From NCBI GenBank assembly GCA_012729785.1, contig JAAYCL010000023.1:1-64000 (forward strand): a stretch of 64,000 bases of DNA, in the 5' to 3' direction. The notes below the pieces were generated by a model, which was not told where the DNA came from, did no database searches, and saw only the letters and a program-made list of their open reading frames with translations. Positions 48,965 to 56,655 of this stretch are shown piece after piece. The DNA comes from Chlamydiota bacterium. Its GTDB lineage: Bacteria > Auribacterota > Tritonobacteria > UBA1439. Position numbers and translations under genes: made by a program. Position 1 is the stretch's first letter; each line of letters begins with the position of its first letter.

Positions 48965-50305
48965 ATGATCGGATGCACCATCGGGAGGCTGTTCCAGGTC
49001 ACCGTCGCCGGGGGGTCGTACCAGGAGGGGCTCGCCGCCGTCGTGCAGGGCCTCCCCCCCGGGATGCCGCTGAGCGAGGAGGAGATCTACGCCGACCTGC
49101 TGCTGCGCAAGCCGGGCGCGGACGAGCTCTCCAGCCCGCGCAAGGAGCCGGACCTGCCCATCATCCTGACCGGCCTCAACGCCGCCGACACCGTGGAGGG
49201 GGCGGGGAACCGGAACCGAACGAACGGGACGCCGCTGACGATCCTCATCCCGAACCTGGACCGCCACTTCGTCCATATCAAGCAGTACCAGGACACCAAC
49301 CGCACGCCGCGCCCCGGGCACGCCTCCTGGGCCTCGTTTCTCAAGTACGGTCCCGACGACGACGCCGTCGGCGCCGGCTTCTTCAGCGGGCGCCACACCG
49401 CCCCGGTCGTCGCCGCGGGGTCGGTCGCCAGGAAGGTCCTCGCCCGCTGCGGGATCCGCGTCTTCGCCTACGTCCGCGAGATGGCGGGGGTGCGCTGCGG
49501 CGACATGGACCACGAGAAGGCGTTCGCCTCCGTGGAGGCGTACAAGCGGATGCGGCGCGACACCGACCCGTTCCAGCGGGCGGTGTACGCGCGCGGGCGC
49601 GTCACGATGGAGATGCGCTTCCTCGAGAAGGCGCGCGTCTTCGCCGAGATCGAGAAGGAGATCGACAAAATACGGGCCGGCGCGCCCCGGCTCGCCCCCG
49701 GGGAGGTGCGGGAGCGGTACGGGGTGCACCACGTCGTGAACTGCCCGGACCCGGATGCCGCCGCCGGGATGCTCGAGGCCGCCACCCGGGTGTCGGCCGC
49801 CGGCGACTCCTCGGGCGGCGTGGTGGAGCTCGTCGCGCTCGGCGTCCCCGCGGGGCTCGGCGAACCGGTCTTCTGCAAGCTCGACGCGGCGCTCGGCGGG
49901 ATGCTCGGCATCGGGGCGGTCAAGGGGGTGGAGGTCGGCGCGGGCTTCGCCGTGAAGGATATGACCGGCTCGGTGTGCAACGACCAGATGCGGGCGGAGA
50001 ACGGGCGCGTGATCTTCCTCTCCAACAACGCCGGCGGGATCACCGGCGGTCTGGCGACCGGCCAGCCGGTCGTCGCGCGCATCGCCGTCAAGCCCACGCC
50101 CACCATCGACCGGCCGCAGAAGACGATCGACAAATACACGAAGAGGAATACCGAGCTGGCGGCCATCACGCGGCGCGACCCGACGATCGTGGCGCGCATC
50201 TGGCCGGTCGCGGAGTCGTACGCCGCCCTGGCGCTGCTCGACCAGCTGATGATCCATTTCGGCTACCAGACGCTCAGGGAGCGCGCGGCGGGAACAAACC
50301 CTTGA
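48965..50305 (+). CDS. aroC: Divergent chorismate synthase homologue
   Basis: A 446-residue protein with the chorismate synthase fold across its length: GRLFQVTVAGGSY at 7-19, GLPPGMPLSEEEI, RKPGADELSSPRKEPD, HASWASFLKYG, SGRHTAPVVAAG, GDSSGGVVELVALGVPAGLGEP, KLDAALGGMLGIGAVKGVEVGAGF, NNAGGITGG and a KPTPTI motif. In ordinary AroC the first motif is GESH with an essential histidine (His17 in fungal enzymes); here residue 19 is Tyr. The RHDP motif is RRDP. His119, aligned with the second catalytic histidine, is kept. It is about 60-80 residues longer than usual because of an insertion near 200-260. It may be a paralogue with altered chemistry rather than the housekeeping enzyme. ATG after AGGGAGA. 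Confidence 0.8.
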   Translation: MIGCTIGRLFQVTVAGGSYQEGLAAVVQGLPPGMPLSEEEIYADLLLRKPGADELSSPRKEPDLPIILTGLNAADTVEGAGNRNRTNGTPLTILIPNLDRHFVHIKQYQDTNRTPRPGHASWASFLKYGPDDDAVGAGFFSGRHTAPVVAAGSVARKVLARCGIRVFAYVREMAGVRCGDMDHEKAFASVEAYKRMRRDTDPFQRAVYARGRVTMEMRFLEKARVFAEIEKEIDKIRAGAPRLAPGEVRERYGVHHVVNCPDPDAAAGMLEAATRVSAAGDSSGGVVELVALGVPAGLGEPVFCKLDAALGGMLGIGAVKGVEVGAGFAVKDMTGSVCNDQMRAENGRVIFLSNNAGGITGGLATGQPVVARIAVKPTPTIDRPQKTIDKYTKRNTELAAITRRDPTIVARIWPVAESYAALALLDQLMIHFGYQTLRERAAGTNP

Positions 50306-50329
50306 AAATCCGGCGCAAGGTGCTATAGT
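50302..50329 (+). promoter_or_regulatory. Promoter of the ferredoxin gene
   Basis: TTGAAA (50302-50307) and TATAGT (50324-50329) with a 16-nt spacer; the -35 overlaps the last codon of the chorismate synthase-like gene. Leader about 30 nt, ending in AGGAGGAGAGAG. Confidence 0.65.
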
Positions 50330-50366
50330 TGCACCGGTTCCATCGCGTGAGGACAGGAGGAGAGAG

Positions 50367-50540
50367 ATGGCTCACAAGATCATCGAGGTGTGCGTGTCCT
50401 GCGGCGCATGCGAGGCCGAGTGCCCCGTACAGGCGATCAGCCAGGGCGAGACGACCTACCTGATCGATCCCGCCAAGTGCACCGACTGCGGGGCGTGCGT
50501 CGAGGTCTGCCCCGTGCAGGCCATCGTGAAACCCGAGTGA
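50367..50540 (+). CDS. 2[4Fe-4S] ferredoxin
   Basis: A 57-residue low-potential electron carrier of clostridial type. Two cluster motifs: CVSCGACEAECP and CTDCGACVEVCP, each giving three cysteines of one cluster and one of the other, separated by a short linker (ISQGETTYLIDPAK). Start ATG has GGACAGGAGGAGAG. Own promoter. Neighbours give no clear partner; radical SAM, fumarase or dehydratase enzymes in the window may need such a donor. Confidence 0.95.
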   Translation: MAHKIIEVCVSCGACEAECPVQAISQGETTYLIDPAKCTDCGACVEVCPVQAIVKPE

Positions 50541-50574
50541 CGGCCGCCGCCTCGCCGTCGTCTCGGTGCCCCAG

Positions 50575-51900
50575 ATGCCCCCGCACACCGTGCGCCCGCA
50601 TTCGGCCCGCCTGCTCGCCGCGGCGGCGCTGATCGCCTGCGCGGCGCCCCTCCGGGGAGAGGCCGTCCCCGGGCCGGACGACGCGGGGGCGCGCTGCGCC
50701 TCCGCCCTGAAGCTCCTGGAGGCCGGCAGGCGGCGCGAAGCCGCAGCCGAGATGGCCGCTGCGCTCGACGCCTGCGCCGGCACGGCCGCCGCCGCGGCGC
50801 CCTCCTCCGCCTCCGAGAAGCGTTACCGCGCCGGGCTGGAGCAGTTGGGCGTCCGGTACGATTCGCTCGCGGAGAAGGAGTTCAGGGAGGCGCTGTCGCT
50901 CGATCCCGGCCACGCCGCCGCGCGCTACCAGCTCGCCTTCCTGCTCGGCAACAGGGGCGACTACGCGGGGATGTTCCGCGAGATCTGGCAGGCGGTCCGG
51001 ACCCGGCCGCTGGAGACCGAGAAGCTCCGGGCGATCGGCGGGCTCTCCCTGATGGCCGGCGACGTGCCCCGGGCGATACGGGCCTACGAGCGGGCGCTGG
51101 AGCTCTCCCCCTCCTCCCCGGAGGTCCGAAGGATGCTCGGCCTGGTGCTGGTCGAGAACGGCAGGAGGGACGAGGGGTTCGCGATGCTCCGGCAGGCGCT
51201 CGACGCGCAGCCGGGCGACTATTCGACCCTCTCCTCCCTCGGCCTCGCCCACGCCCTGGCCGGCGACTACCCGAAGGCGGAGGAGACGCTCAAGAAGGCG
51301 ATCGAGATCAACCGCGGGCACCCGGAGGCGCTGTCGCGCCTCGGGATGGTCCTCCTCGTCCAGGACCGCGCCGGAGAGAGCGTCCGGCTGCTCGACGCGG
51401 CGGTGAAGACCGCGCCCGATTCCGCCGATCTCCACGCCAACCTGGCGAAGGCGTACAGGGCCGAGGGAAAACTCGACGAGGCCGAGCGCCACTACACGCT
51501 CGCCCTGAAGGCGGACCCGGGGAACTACGACGCCTGGTTCGAGCTGGGCGCCATCCAGAGCGCGGCGGGGCGCTTCGAGAGGGCGCTGGAGGCGTACCGG
51601 AAGGCGGCGGAGCTCGACCCCGGCCTCGCCCGCGCCCACCACAGGATCGGCCTGCTTTTGGCGAAGAAGAAGCAGTACGCCGACGCGGAGAAGAGCTTCA
51701 AGAAGGCGCTCGACGCGAACTGCGACTTCGCGGACGCCTACTTCGCGCTCGCCCTGATCGCGCGCGAGCACCGGAAGGACCCGCGCGCCGCCGCGCACTA
51801 CTGCCGGATGTACCTGCTCTACGACTCGAGGAGCCCCCGCGCGGCGCAGGCGGCGCGCTGGATAGAGGACGCGGAAGGCGGGGGGAAAGGCGGGGGCTAG
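50575..51900 (+). CDS. Exported tetratricopeptide repeat protein
   Basis: A 441-residue protein starting with a signal-like hydrophobic stretch (LLAAAALIACAAP) and continuing as about ten TPRs; clear units end in ALELSPSS, ALDAQPGDY, AIEINRGHP, AVKTAPDSA, ALKADPGNY, AAELDPGLA and ALDANCDFA. TPRs bind partner proteins. The last 25 residues are Gly-rich. It precedes a kinase/regulator pair by 25 bp, so it could be a periplasmic sensor input, but the link is untested. ATG at 50575 is chosen; a GTG at 50566 is possible. No good ribosome-binding site is visible. Confidence 0.82.
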   Translation: MPPHTVRPHSARLLAAAALIACAAPLRGEAVPGPDDAGARCASALKLLEAGRRREAAAEMAAALDACAGTAAAAAPSSASEKRYRAGLEQLGVRYDSLAEKEFREALSLDPGHAAARYQLAFLLGNRGDYAGMFREIWQAVRTRPLETEKLRAIGGLSLMAGDVPRAIRAYERALELSPSSPEVRRMLGLVLVENGRRDEGFAMLRQALDAQPGDYSTLSSLGLAHALAGDYPKAEETLKKAIEINRGHPEALSRLGMVLLVQDRAGESVRLLDAAVKTAPDSADLHANLAKAYRAEGKLDEAERHYTLALKADPGNYDAWFELGAIQSAAGRFERALEAYRKAAELDPGLARAHHRIGLLLAKKKQYADAEKSFKKALDANCDFADAYFALALIAREHRKDPRAAAHYCRMYLLYDSRSPRAAQAARWIEDAEGGGKGGG

Positions 51901-51925
51901 ACGCGCCGCTCGGAGGCGGGCCGGT

Positions 51926-53104
51926 ATGCCGTTCCTGGACAAGGTGCTGCCGCGGATCGACCGGGTCGACCGGGACCGGCTCGGCGGCATGCTCACGACG
52001 CTCGCGCGCGAGCGCGACCTGTTCCGGCAGGTGTTCAACCTGCTCGGCGAGGGGATCGTCGTCACCGACCGGGAGGGGAAAGTCACCTTCGCCAACCGGT
52101 CCGCGGACTCGATGCTGACGGCGGGCAGGGAGACGCTGGAGGGGATGCGCCTGGCCGACGTCCTCCCCGACGCCCGGCTCCGCCGCTTCATCGCGGAGGC
52201 GCTCAGGGGGCGCGTGGGGATACTCGCCCGCGAGATGACCGTGGAGCGCCCGGCGCCCGAGCACCTCACGGTCACCGTGATGCCGATCGACGAGCAGGGG
52301 GGCGCCTTCGACGGGGCGGTCTTCATCTTCAGGGTCACCACCGCGGAGATGCGCAGGCAGGCGCGGCACGCCCAGATGAAGCGGATGCAGGCGTTCGGGA
52401 TGATGGCGGCGGGGATCGCCCACGAGATCGGGAACCCGTTGAACAGCCTCGATATCCACCTTCAGCTCATCGGGCGCAAGATCAGGCTCTTGCAAGGGGC
52501 GGGGAAGGCCGAGCTCGCGGAACTCCTCGGCGTCGCCCAGGAGGAGGTCAAGCGCCTCGAGCGGATCGTCGGCGGGTTCCTGAAGGCGGCGCGCCCGGAG
52601 CCCCCCGCGTTCACGGAGGCGGAGGTGACCGATATCCTCGACCGGACGATCGCCCTGATGGAGCCCGAGATGCGGCAGGCGGGGATCGCGGTCGAGCGGC
52701 GCTACGAGCCGTTCGTCCCCCCGGTGCTGTGCAGCCCCGACCATCTGCGGCAGGTCTTCATCAACCTGCTCAAGAACGCGGTCCATGCGATGCGCGGGGG
52801 GGGGACGATCCGCATCGGGGCGGGGGTCGAGCGCGGGCAGGTGGCGGTGACGGTCGCCGACAGCGGCTGCGGCATCCCCGGGGACCAGCTCGGCAGGATC
52901 TTCGAGCCGTACTTCACCACGAAGGAGGAGGGGAGCGGTCTCGGCCTCGTGATCGTGGAGCGGCTCGTGAACTCGCACGGGGGGGACCTTGCGGTGTCGA
53001 GCGCGCCGGGGAAGGGGACGACGATCACGGTGCGCATCCCGGTGCCGGCGAAGTACGGCAAGCTCCTCACCGGGGGCAGCGATGTCAACGGGGAGCGCGC
53101 GTGA
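51926..53104 (+). CDS. PAS-domain sensor histidine kinase (NtrB-like)
   Basis: A 392-residue cytosolic kinase. PAS domain (about 35-140) with LLGEGIVVTDREGKVTFANRSA, HisKA domain with phospho-acceptor His166 in AGIAHEIGNPLNSL, HATPase domain with NLLKNAVHAM, DSGCGIP and GSGLGL. No membrane segment. Architecture matches NtrB/AtoS-type kinases feeding a sigma54 activator, and the NtrC-type gene begins 4 bp after its stop. The signal bound by PAS is unknown. Confidence 0.92.
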   Translation: MPFLDKVLPRIDRVDRDRLGGMLTTLARERDLFRQVFNLLGEGIVVTDREGKVTFANRSADSMLTAGRETLEGMRLADVLPDARLRRFIAEALRGRVGILAREMTVERPAPEHLTVTVMPIDEQGGAFDGAVFIFRVTTAEMRRQARHAQMKRMQAFGMMAAGIAHEIGNPLNSLDIHLQLIGRKIRLLQGAGKAELAELLGVAQEEVKRLERIVGGFLKAARPEPPAFTEAEVTDILDRTIALMEPEMRQAGIAVERRYEPFVPPVLCSPDHLRQVFINLLKNAVHAMRGGGTIRIGAGVERGQVAVTVADSGCGIPGDQLGRIFEPYFTTKEEGSGLGLVIVERLVNSHGGDLAVSSAPGKGTTITVRIPVPAKYGKLLTGGSDVNGERA

Positions 53105-53108
53105 GGCG

Positions 53109-54437
53109 ATGAAACCGGTTATTCTGATCGTCGACGACGAGAAGAACACCCGCGAGGGGCTCCGGAGGGGGCTGGAGTCGCCCGCGCACGAGCTGCTGCT
53201 CGCCGCCGACGCGGCCGAGGCGCTCGGGGTGCTCACGACGCGGAAGGTGGACCTCGTCCTCACCGACCTCAGGATGCCGGGGGAGAGCGGCCTCGACCTG
53301 ATGCGCCGCGCCCGGGCGGCAAAATCCGACGCGATCTTCATCCTCCTCACCGCCTACGGGACCGTCGAGACCGCGGTCCAGGCGATGAAGGAGGGGGCGT
53401 ACGACTACCTGACCAAGCCGGTGAACCTCGACGAGCTCGGGATGATGGTGCACCGCGCGATCGCCTCCCGGCGGCCTAGCGACGAGGAGGCGGCGGGGAG
53501 GGGATTCGACGCGCTCATCGGCGACAGCCTGGCGATGGCGCGGATCAAGGGCCTCGTCAGGCAGGTCGCGCCGACGCGGGCGACCGTCCTCATCGAGGGG
53601 GAGAGCGGCACGGGGAAGGAGCTCATCGCCCGCGCGATCCATTCCCTGAGCGACCGGAGCGCCCGCCCGTTCGTCGCGGTGCACTGCGCCGCCCTGGCGG
53701 AGGGGGTGCTCGAGAGCGAGCTCTTCGGCCACGAACGGGGCGCCTTCACCGGCGCCGTCCGTCGCCATCTCGGCCGCTTCGAGATGGCCGACCGGGGCAC
53801 GCTCTTCCTCGACGAGGTGGGCGACACGGCCCCGGGGACGCAGGTGAAGCTGCTCCGCGTCCTCCAGGAGCAAACGTTCGAGCGCGTCGGCGGGACGGAG
53901 ACGGTCAACGTCGATGTCCGCCTCATCACCGCGACGAACGCCTCGCTCGAGAAACTGATGCGCGAGGGCCGGTTCCGCGAGGATCTGTTCTACCGTTTGA
54001 ACGTCATCCGGCTCGAGGTGCCCCCCCTGCGCGACCGGAAGGAGGATATCCCCCTGCTCGCGGCGGCGTTCCTCAACGAGTTCAACGCGCTCAACGGAAC
54101 GCGGATCTCCGGCTTCGCCCCCGACGCCCTCGCCGCGCTTGCCGCCTACGGCTGGCCGGGGAACGTCAGGGAGCTGCGCAACTGCGTCGAGGGGCTCGTC
54201 GTGCTCTGCCGCGGGACGGAGATCGCCCTCTCCGACCTGCCGGGCAAGATCCGCGAAGGGGCGCAGGAGGCCGGCGACACGCCGCGGGCGCCGGGCGGCG
54301 CAACGATCCGGGACGCGGAACGGAAGATGATCGAGGATGCGCTGGCGAAGGCCGGCGGCTCGCGGACCGAGGCGGCCCGCGCCCTCGGCATCAGCCGCCG
54401 CACGCTGCACCGCAAGATCAACCGGTACGGCCTGTGA
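53109..54437 (+). CDS. NtrC-family sigma54-dependent response regulator
   Basis: A 442-residue partner of the preceding kinase. Receiver with Asp53 in VLTDLRMPGE, AAA+ domain with Walker A GESGTGKE, ELFGHERGAFTGA, Walker B GTLFLDEV and LFYRLNVIRLEVPPLR, and Fis-type helix-turn-helix GGSRTEAARALGISRRTLHRKI at the end. It is a second, distinct sigma54 system besides that at 21923; targets unknown. The downstream 54438-54669 has a TGCCGGA/TCCGGCA hairpin near 54606-54623 and no clear sigma54 promoter. Confidence 0.94.
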   Translation: MKPVILIVDDEKNTREGLRRGLESPAHELLLAADAAEALGVLTTRKVDLVLTDLRMPGESGLDLMRRARAAKSDAIFILLTAYGTVETAVQAMKEGAYDYLTKPVNLDELGMMVHRAIASRRPSDEEAAGRGFDALIGDSLAMARIKGLVRQVAPTRATVLIEGESGTGKELIARAIHSLSDRSARPFVAVHCAALAEGVLESELFGHERGAFTGAVRRHLGRFEMADRGTLFLDEVGDTAPGTQVKLLRVLQEQTFERVGGTETVNVDVRLITATNASLEKLMREGRFREDLFYRLNVIRLEVPPLRDRKEDIPLLAAAFLNEFNALNGTRISGFAPDALAALAAYGWPGNVRELRNCVEGLVVLCRGTEIALSDLPGKIREGAQEAGDTPRAPGGATIRDAERKMIEDALAKAGGSRTEAARALGISRRTLHRKINRYGL

Positions 54438-54669
54438 ACCGCCTGGGGCACGGGCGCGCGCGCGGGCGCGCGAATGCCGCACACATCCGTGCGGCGGCAT
54501 CCGCCGAGGCGCGGTCGAGGCGTGGAATCGCGGCGCGCGGCTGCGAGGCGCCGAGCCCGCAGGGTGGGGATGGGGCCGCCGTGCATAGGGCCGCGTGCAC
54601 GCGCTTGCCGGACCAGTCCGGCAGGTCCGACGTCCCGGGCGCATGCCGCGAAGGCGGGGGAAAGCGGGG

Positions 54670-55248
54670 ATGAACGGATACAGACCGGGCATGATCGCGT
54701 GCGTCGCGCTCGCGTTCGGGGCGCCGCTGGTGTGCGCGTGCGCCGCGCACGCCGCCAAGGATTTTTCCGTGGCGGAATCGCGCATCGGCATCACGCCGCC
54801 CGACGCGGCCGGGATCGTGACCCTCTCGGGCCCCCCGGGGACCGTCTTCTTCGGCCGGAATCCCGCCGCCACCTTCACGATAGAGAACAAGAGCGCCAGG
54901 CCCAAGCGCCCCCCCGGCCAGGGGATCGTGGGGCCCGACGGGGGGTTCAGCGCCCGTATCGCCGGCGCCACCGGCGACAAGATCAAGCTGAAGATCAGCC
55001 TGATCACCGGCAAGAACAAGAGCGTGACGCTGAAGGTCCCCCCCGGAATGGCGCCATCGGCCTCCTCGCCTGTCGTGGCGCCCAGGACGGACGTGATCTC
55101 CCAATCCCCGTACCGGCCGTGGGTACGCCCGGCTGAGCCGACGCCGGAGATCACCATCAACTACCGGGACGCCCCTTCGCGGCCGTCCCCGGCGCCCGTC
55201 GATCCCGACGCCGAAATCCGCACGAGTGGCGTCCTGCCGCCGGAGTGA
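54670..55248 (+). CDS. Exported protein of unknown function
   Basis: A 192-residue protein. Signal peptide MNGYRPGMIACVALAFGAPLVCACA with a likely cut after the alanines near residue 27. The mature part has an N-terminal beta-type segment and a basic, Lys-rich middle (KSARPKRPPGQ, KNKSVTLKVPPG), then a proline-rich C terminus. I recognise no family. Start ATG has GGGGGAAAG upstream. Last gene before the low-GC island. Confidence 0.65.
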   Translation: MNGYRPGMIACVALAFGAPLVCACAAHAAKDFSVAESRIGITPPDAAGIVTLSGPPGTVFFGRNPAATFTIENKSARPKRPPGQGIVGPDGGFSARIAGATGDKIKLKISLITGKNKSVTLKVPPGMAPSASSPVVAPRTDVISQSPYRPWVRPAEPTPEITINYRDAPSRPSPAPVDPDAEIRTSGVLPPE

Positions 55249-55294
55249 ATAAGACAAGTGATAATGGGTCAGTTCGGGGGGGTAGTCTTTTGGA

Positions 55295-55373
55295 TCTCAT
55301 CCCCGCGGAAGCAGGGATCCAGCATTGGATCGCATAGTGCTGGATTCCTGCTTCCCGCCTGCCGGATGGCGGG
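55295..55373 (+). repeat. REP-like inverted repeat
   Basis: Left arm GGAAGCAGGGATCCAGCA (55307-55324) and right arm TGCTGGATTCCTGCTTCC (55338-55355) are complementary except at one base, with a 13-nt loop; a second small hairpin CCCGCC/GGCGGG follows. The CCCCGCGGAAGCAGGGATCCAG layout resembles widespread intergenic REP-type elements in other bacteria. The gene-free interval 55249-55564 holds this element, a tandem 17-bp repeat, a promoter and a leader hairpin. Confidence 0.75.
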
Positions 55374-55381
55374 CAGGTCGT

Positions 55382-55415
55382 CGGAAGGACAAACTACTCG
55401 GAAGGACAAACTACT
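55382..55415 (+). repeat. Tandem 17-bp direct repeat
   Basis: Two exact copies of CGGAAGGACAAACTACT (55382-55398, 55399-55415), upstream of the promoter of the NYN gene. Confidence 0.9.
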
Positions 55416-55464
55416 ATGGAGTTCCCCCTATAACTGCCCCTTGCTGACAAGTGGCAATCGGATA

Positions 55465-55492
55465 TTGACAAGGTAAACCACTGTGATATTAT
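55465..55492 (+). promoter_or_regulatory. Strong sigma70 promoter of the NYN gene
   Basis: Consensus TTGACA (55465-55470) and TATTAT (55487-55492) with a 16-nt spacer. Predicted start near 55500, about 65 nt before the ATG. Confidence 0.75.
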
Positions 55493-55508
55493 ATGGGCAG
55501 AAGTTGAT

Positions 55509-55551
55509 CCCCGTCCGACACGCCGAAAGGCCTCGGACGGGGTTATTTTTT
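55509..55551 (+). terminator. Terminator-like hairpin in the NYN gene leader
   Basis: Stem CCCCGTCCGA (55509-55518) pairs with TCGGACGGGG (55533-55542), loop of 14 nt, followed by TTATTTTTT. It lies between promoter and start codon, so it may attenuate the gene or end a separate RNA of about 50 nt. Confidence 0.7.
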
Positions 55552-55564
55552 CCCGAGGCCCACC

Positions 55565-56194
55565 ATGCCCGTTGAACCCGCCCAAAAGCGCGCCATTACC
55601 TTTGTTGACGGCCAGAATCTGTTCTTCGCCGTGAAGGATGTCTTCGGCTATGCATATCCGAATTATGATGTTATGGCTCTCTCAAAGGCAGTCTGTCGCT
55701 TGCAGAATTGGCACCTTCGGCAGGCGCGCTTTTACACGGGAGTGCCCGATCAGACCGATAATGCATTCTGGCATCATTTCTGGAATCATAAGCTGGCGAT
55801 AATGGGACGGCATGGCGTGCATGTATTTTCGCGCTCCCTCCGCTACCGCAATCGGCGAGTCCGGCTGCCCGATAGCACGCAGCACACATTCACTTCCGGA
55901 GAGGAAAAGGGTATTGATGTTCGAATCGCCATCGATGTGATCCGCCTTGCGCACAGTCGGGAGTACGACGTCGCCGTCATCTTCAGCCAGGATCAGGATC
56001 TGTCGGAGGTTGCCGATGAGGTGCGCGTCATCGCGAAAGAGCAGAACCGCTGGATCAAGGTTGCCTCCGCCTTCCCGGTGAGCCCTGTGGTGACGAGGGC
56101 GCGCGGCATAAACAAGACTGACTGGATCCGTATCGACCGCACCACATATGACACCTGTATCGATTCCAGGGATTATCGCTCCATTGGGACATAG
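55565..56194 (+). CDS. NYN (PIN-like nuclease) domain protein
   Basis: A 209-residue protein of the NYN/LabA group, PIN-like metal-dependent ribonucleases. Acidic residues that would bind metal are in ITFVDGQNLF (Asp15), EEKGIDVRIAIDV (Asp118, Asp124) and IFSQDQDLSEV (Asp143, Asp145). It is lower in GC than its neighbours (AT-rich third positions such as GCTCTCTCAAAG), and repeats surround it, suggesting transfer. It could be an RNA-degrading toxin or defence nuclease. The ATG is preceded by only a weak ribosome-binding site but a strong promoter. Confidence 0.85.
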   Translation: MPVEPAQKRAITFVDGQNLFFAVKDVFGYAYPNYDVMALSKAVCRLQNWHLRQARFYTGVPDQTDNAFWHHFWNHKLAIMGRHGVHVFSRSLRYRNRRVRLPDSTQHTFTSGEEKGIDVRIAIDVIRLAHSREYDVAVIFSQDQDLSEVADEVRVIAKEQNRWIKVASAFPVSPVVTRARGINKTDWIRIDRTTYDTCIDSRDYRSIGT

Positions 56195-56253
56195 CCGGAC
56201 CAAAACGGCCCAATTGGATAGTGGTCATTCGTTTGTCATTTGAGCTTCAGCAT

Positions 56254-56284
56254 TCTCCGTGCCCTCCGTGTCTCTGTGGTGAAA
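56254..56284 (+). repeat. Half of a CTCTGTG-type periodic repeat
   Basis: Three units near 10-bp period (CTCCGTGCC, CTCCGTGT, CTCTGTGGTG) leading into GAAA. Same motif class as the right arm of the nested palindrome at 43259-43420, here as a single arm without its complement. Confidence 0.7.
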
Positions 56285-56292
56285 ATTGCTTT

Positions 56293-56487
56293 ATGGATGA
56301 GTACGTGCGGTGCCCGCACTGCGGCGGCGACACGCCGGACGAGAACCTCAACTGCATCTACTGCGGGGAGGCGTTCCCCGCCGCGCTCGGCGTCTTCGGC
56401 GCCCTGCGCTACGGCTGGAGGGGCGTCTTCTGCGCCGCTGTCGCCCTCGTTTTGATCCTCTCCATCCTCGCCTGGCTCGTCGTGTAA
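56293..56487 (+). CDS. Small zinc-ribbon membrane protein
   Basis: A 64-residue protein: a zinc ribbon with two pairs of cysteines (RCPHCGG and CIYCGEAF, about residues 7-26), then a hydrophobic helix (FCAAVALVLILSILAWLVV) that ends the chain. Probably a membrane-tethered metal-binding domain with the zinc ribbon in the cytosol; partner unknown. Codon use is like the host. Start ATG follows the repeat arm; no clear ribosome-binding site. Confidence 0.65.
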   Translation: MDEYVRCPHCGGDTPDENLNCIYCGEAFPAALGVFGALRYGWRGVFCAAVALVLILSILAWLVV

Positions 56488-56619
56488 CCGTCCGCACCCT
56501 GCGCCTCGACGCGCATATTCCCGCTCCCGCATCCCGGCCTGCCCTCGCGTCATGGGAGGGAGGATGCCGCGCGGATCGTCCGCCCTGCGCGCCGCGCCCC
56601 GCCCGTAGCGCGCGTCCCT

Positions 56620-56649
56620 CTTCCGAAGAGGCCCGCGGGGGGTTATACT
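56620..56649 (+). promoter_or_regulatory. Possible promoter with TATACT -10 box
   Basis: TATACT (56644-56649) with a weak TTCCGA (56620-56625) 18 nt upstream. The predicted start coincides with the ATG at 56656, so the following gene may be leaderless. Confidence 0.35.
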
Positions 56650-56655
56650 GGTGAC

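Noticed and set aside
48965-50305. Fructose-1,6-bisphosphatase as first guess for this gene
   Set aside because: The PAGLGEP, AVKGVE and NNAGGITGG segments match chorismate synthase along the whole length.
55382-55564. Confident type III toxin-antitoxin call
   Set aside because: The direct repeats lie upstream of the promoter and only two copies exist; NYN proteins are not the known ToxN fold, so it stays a hypothesis.
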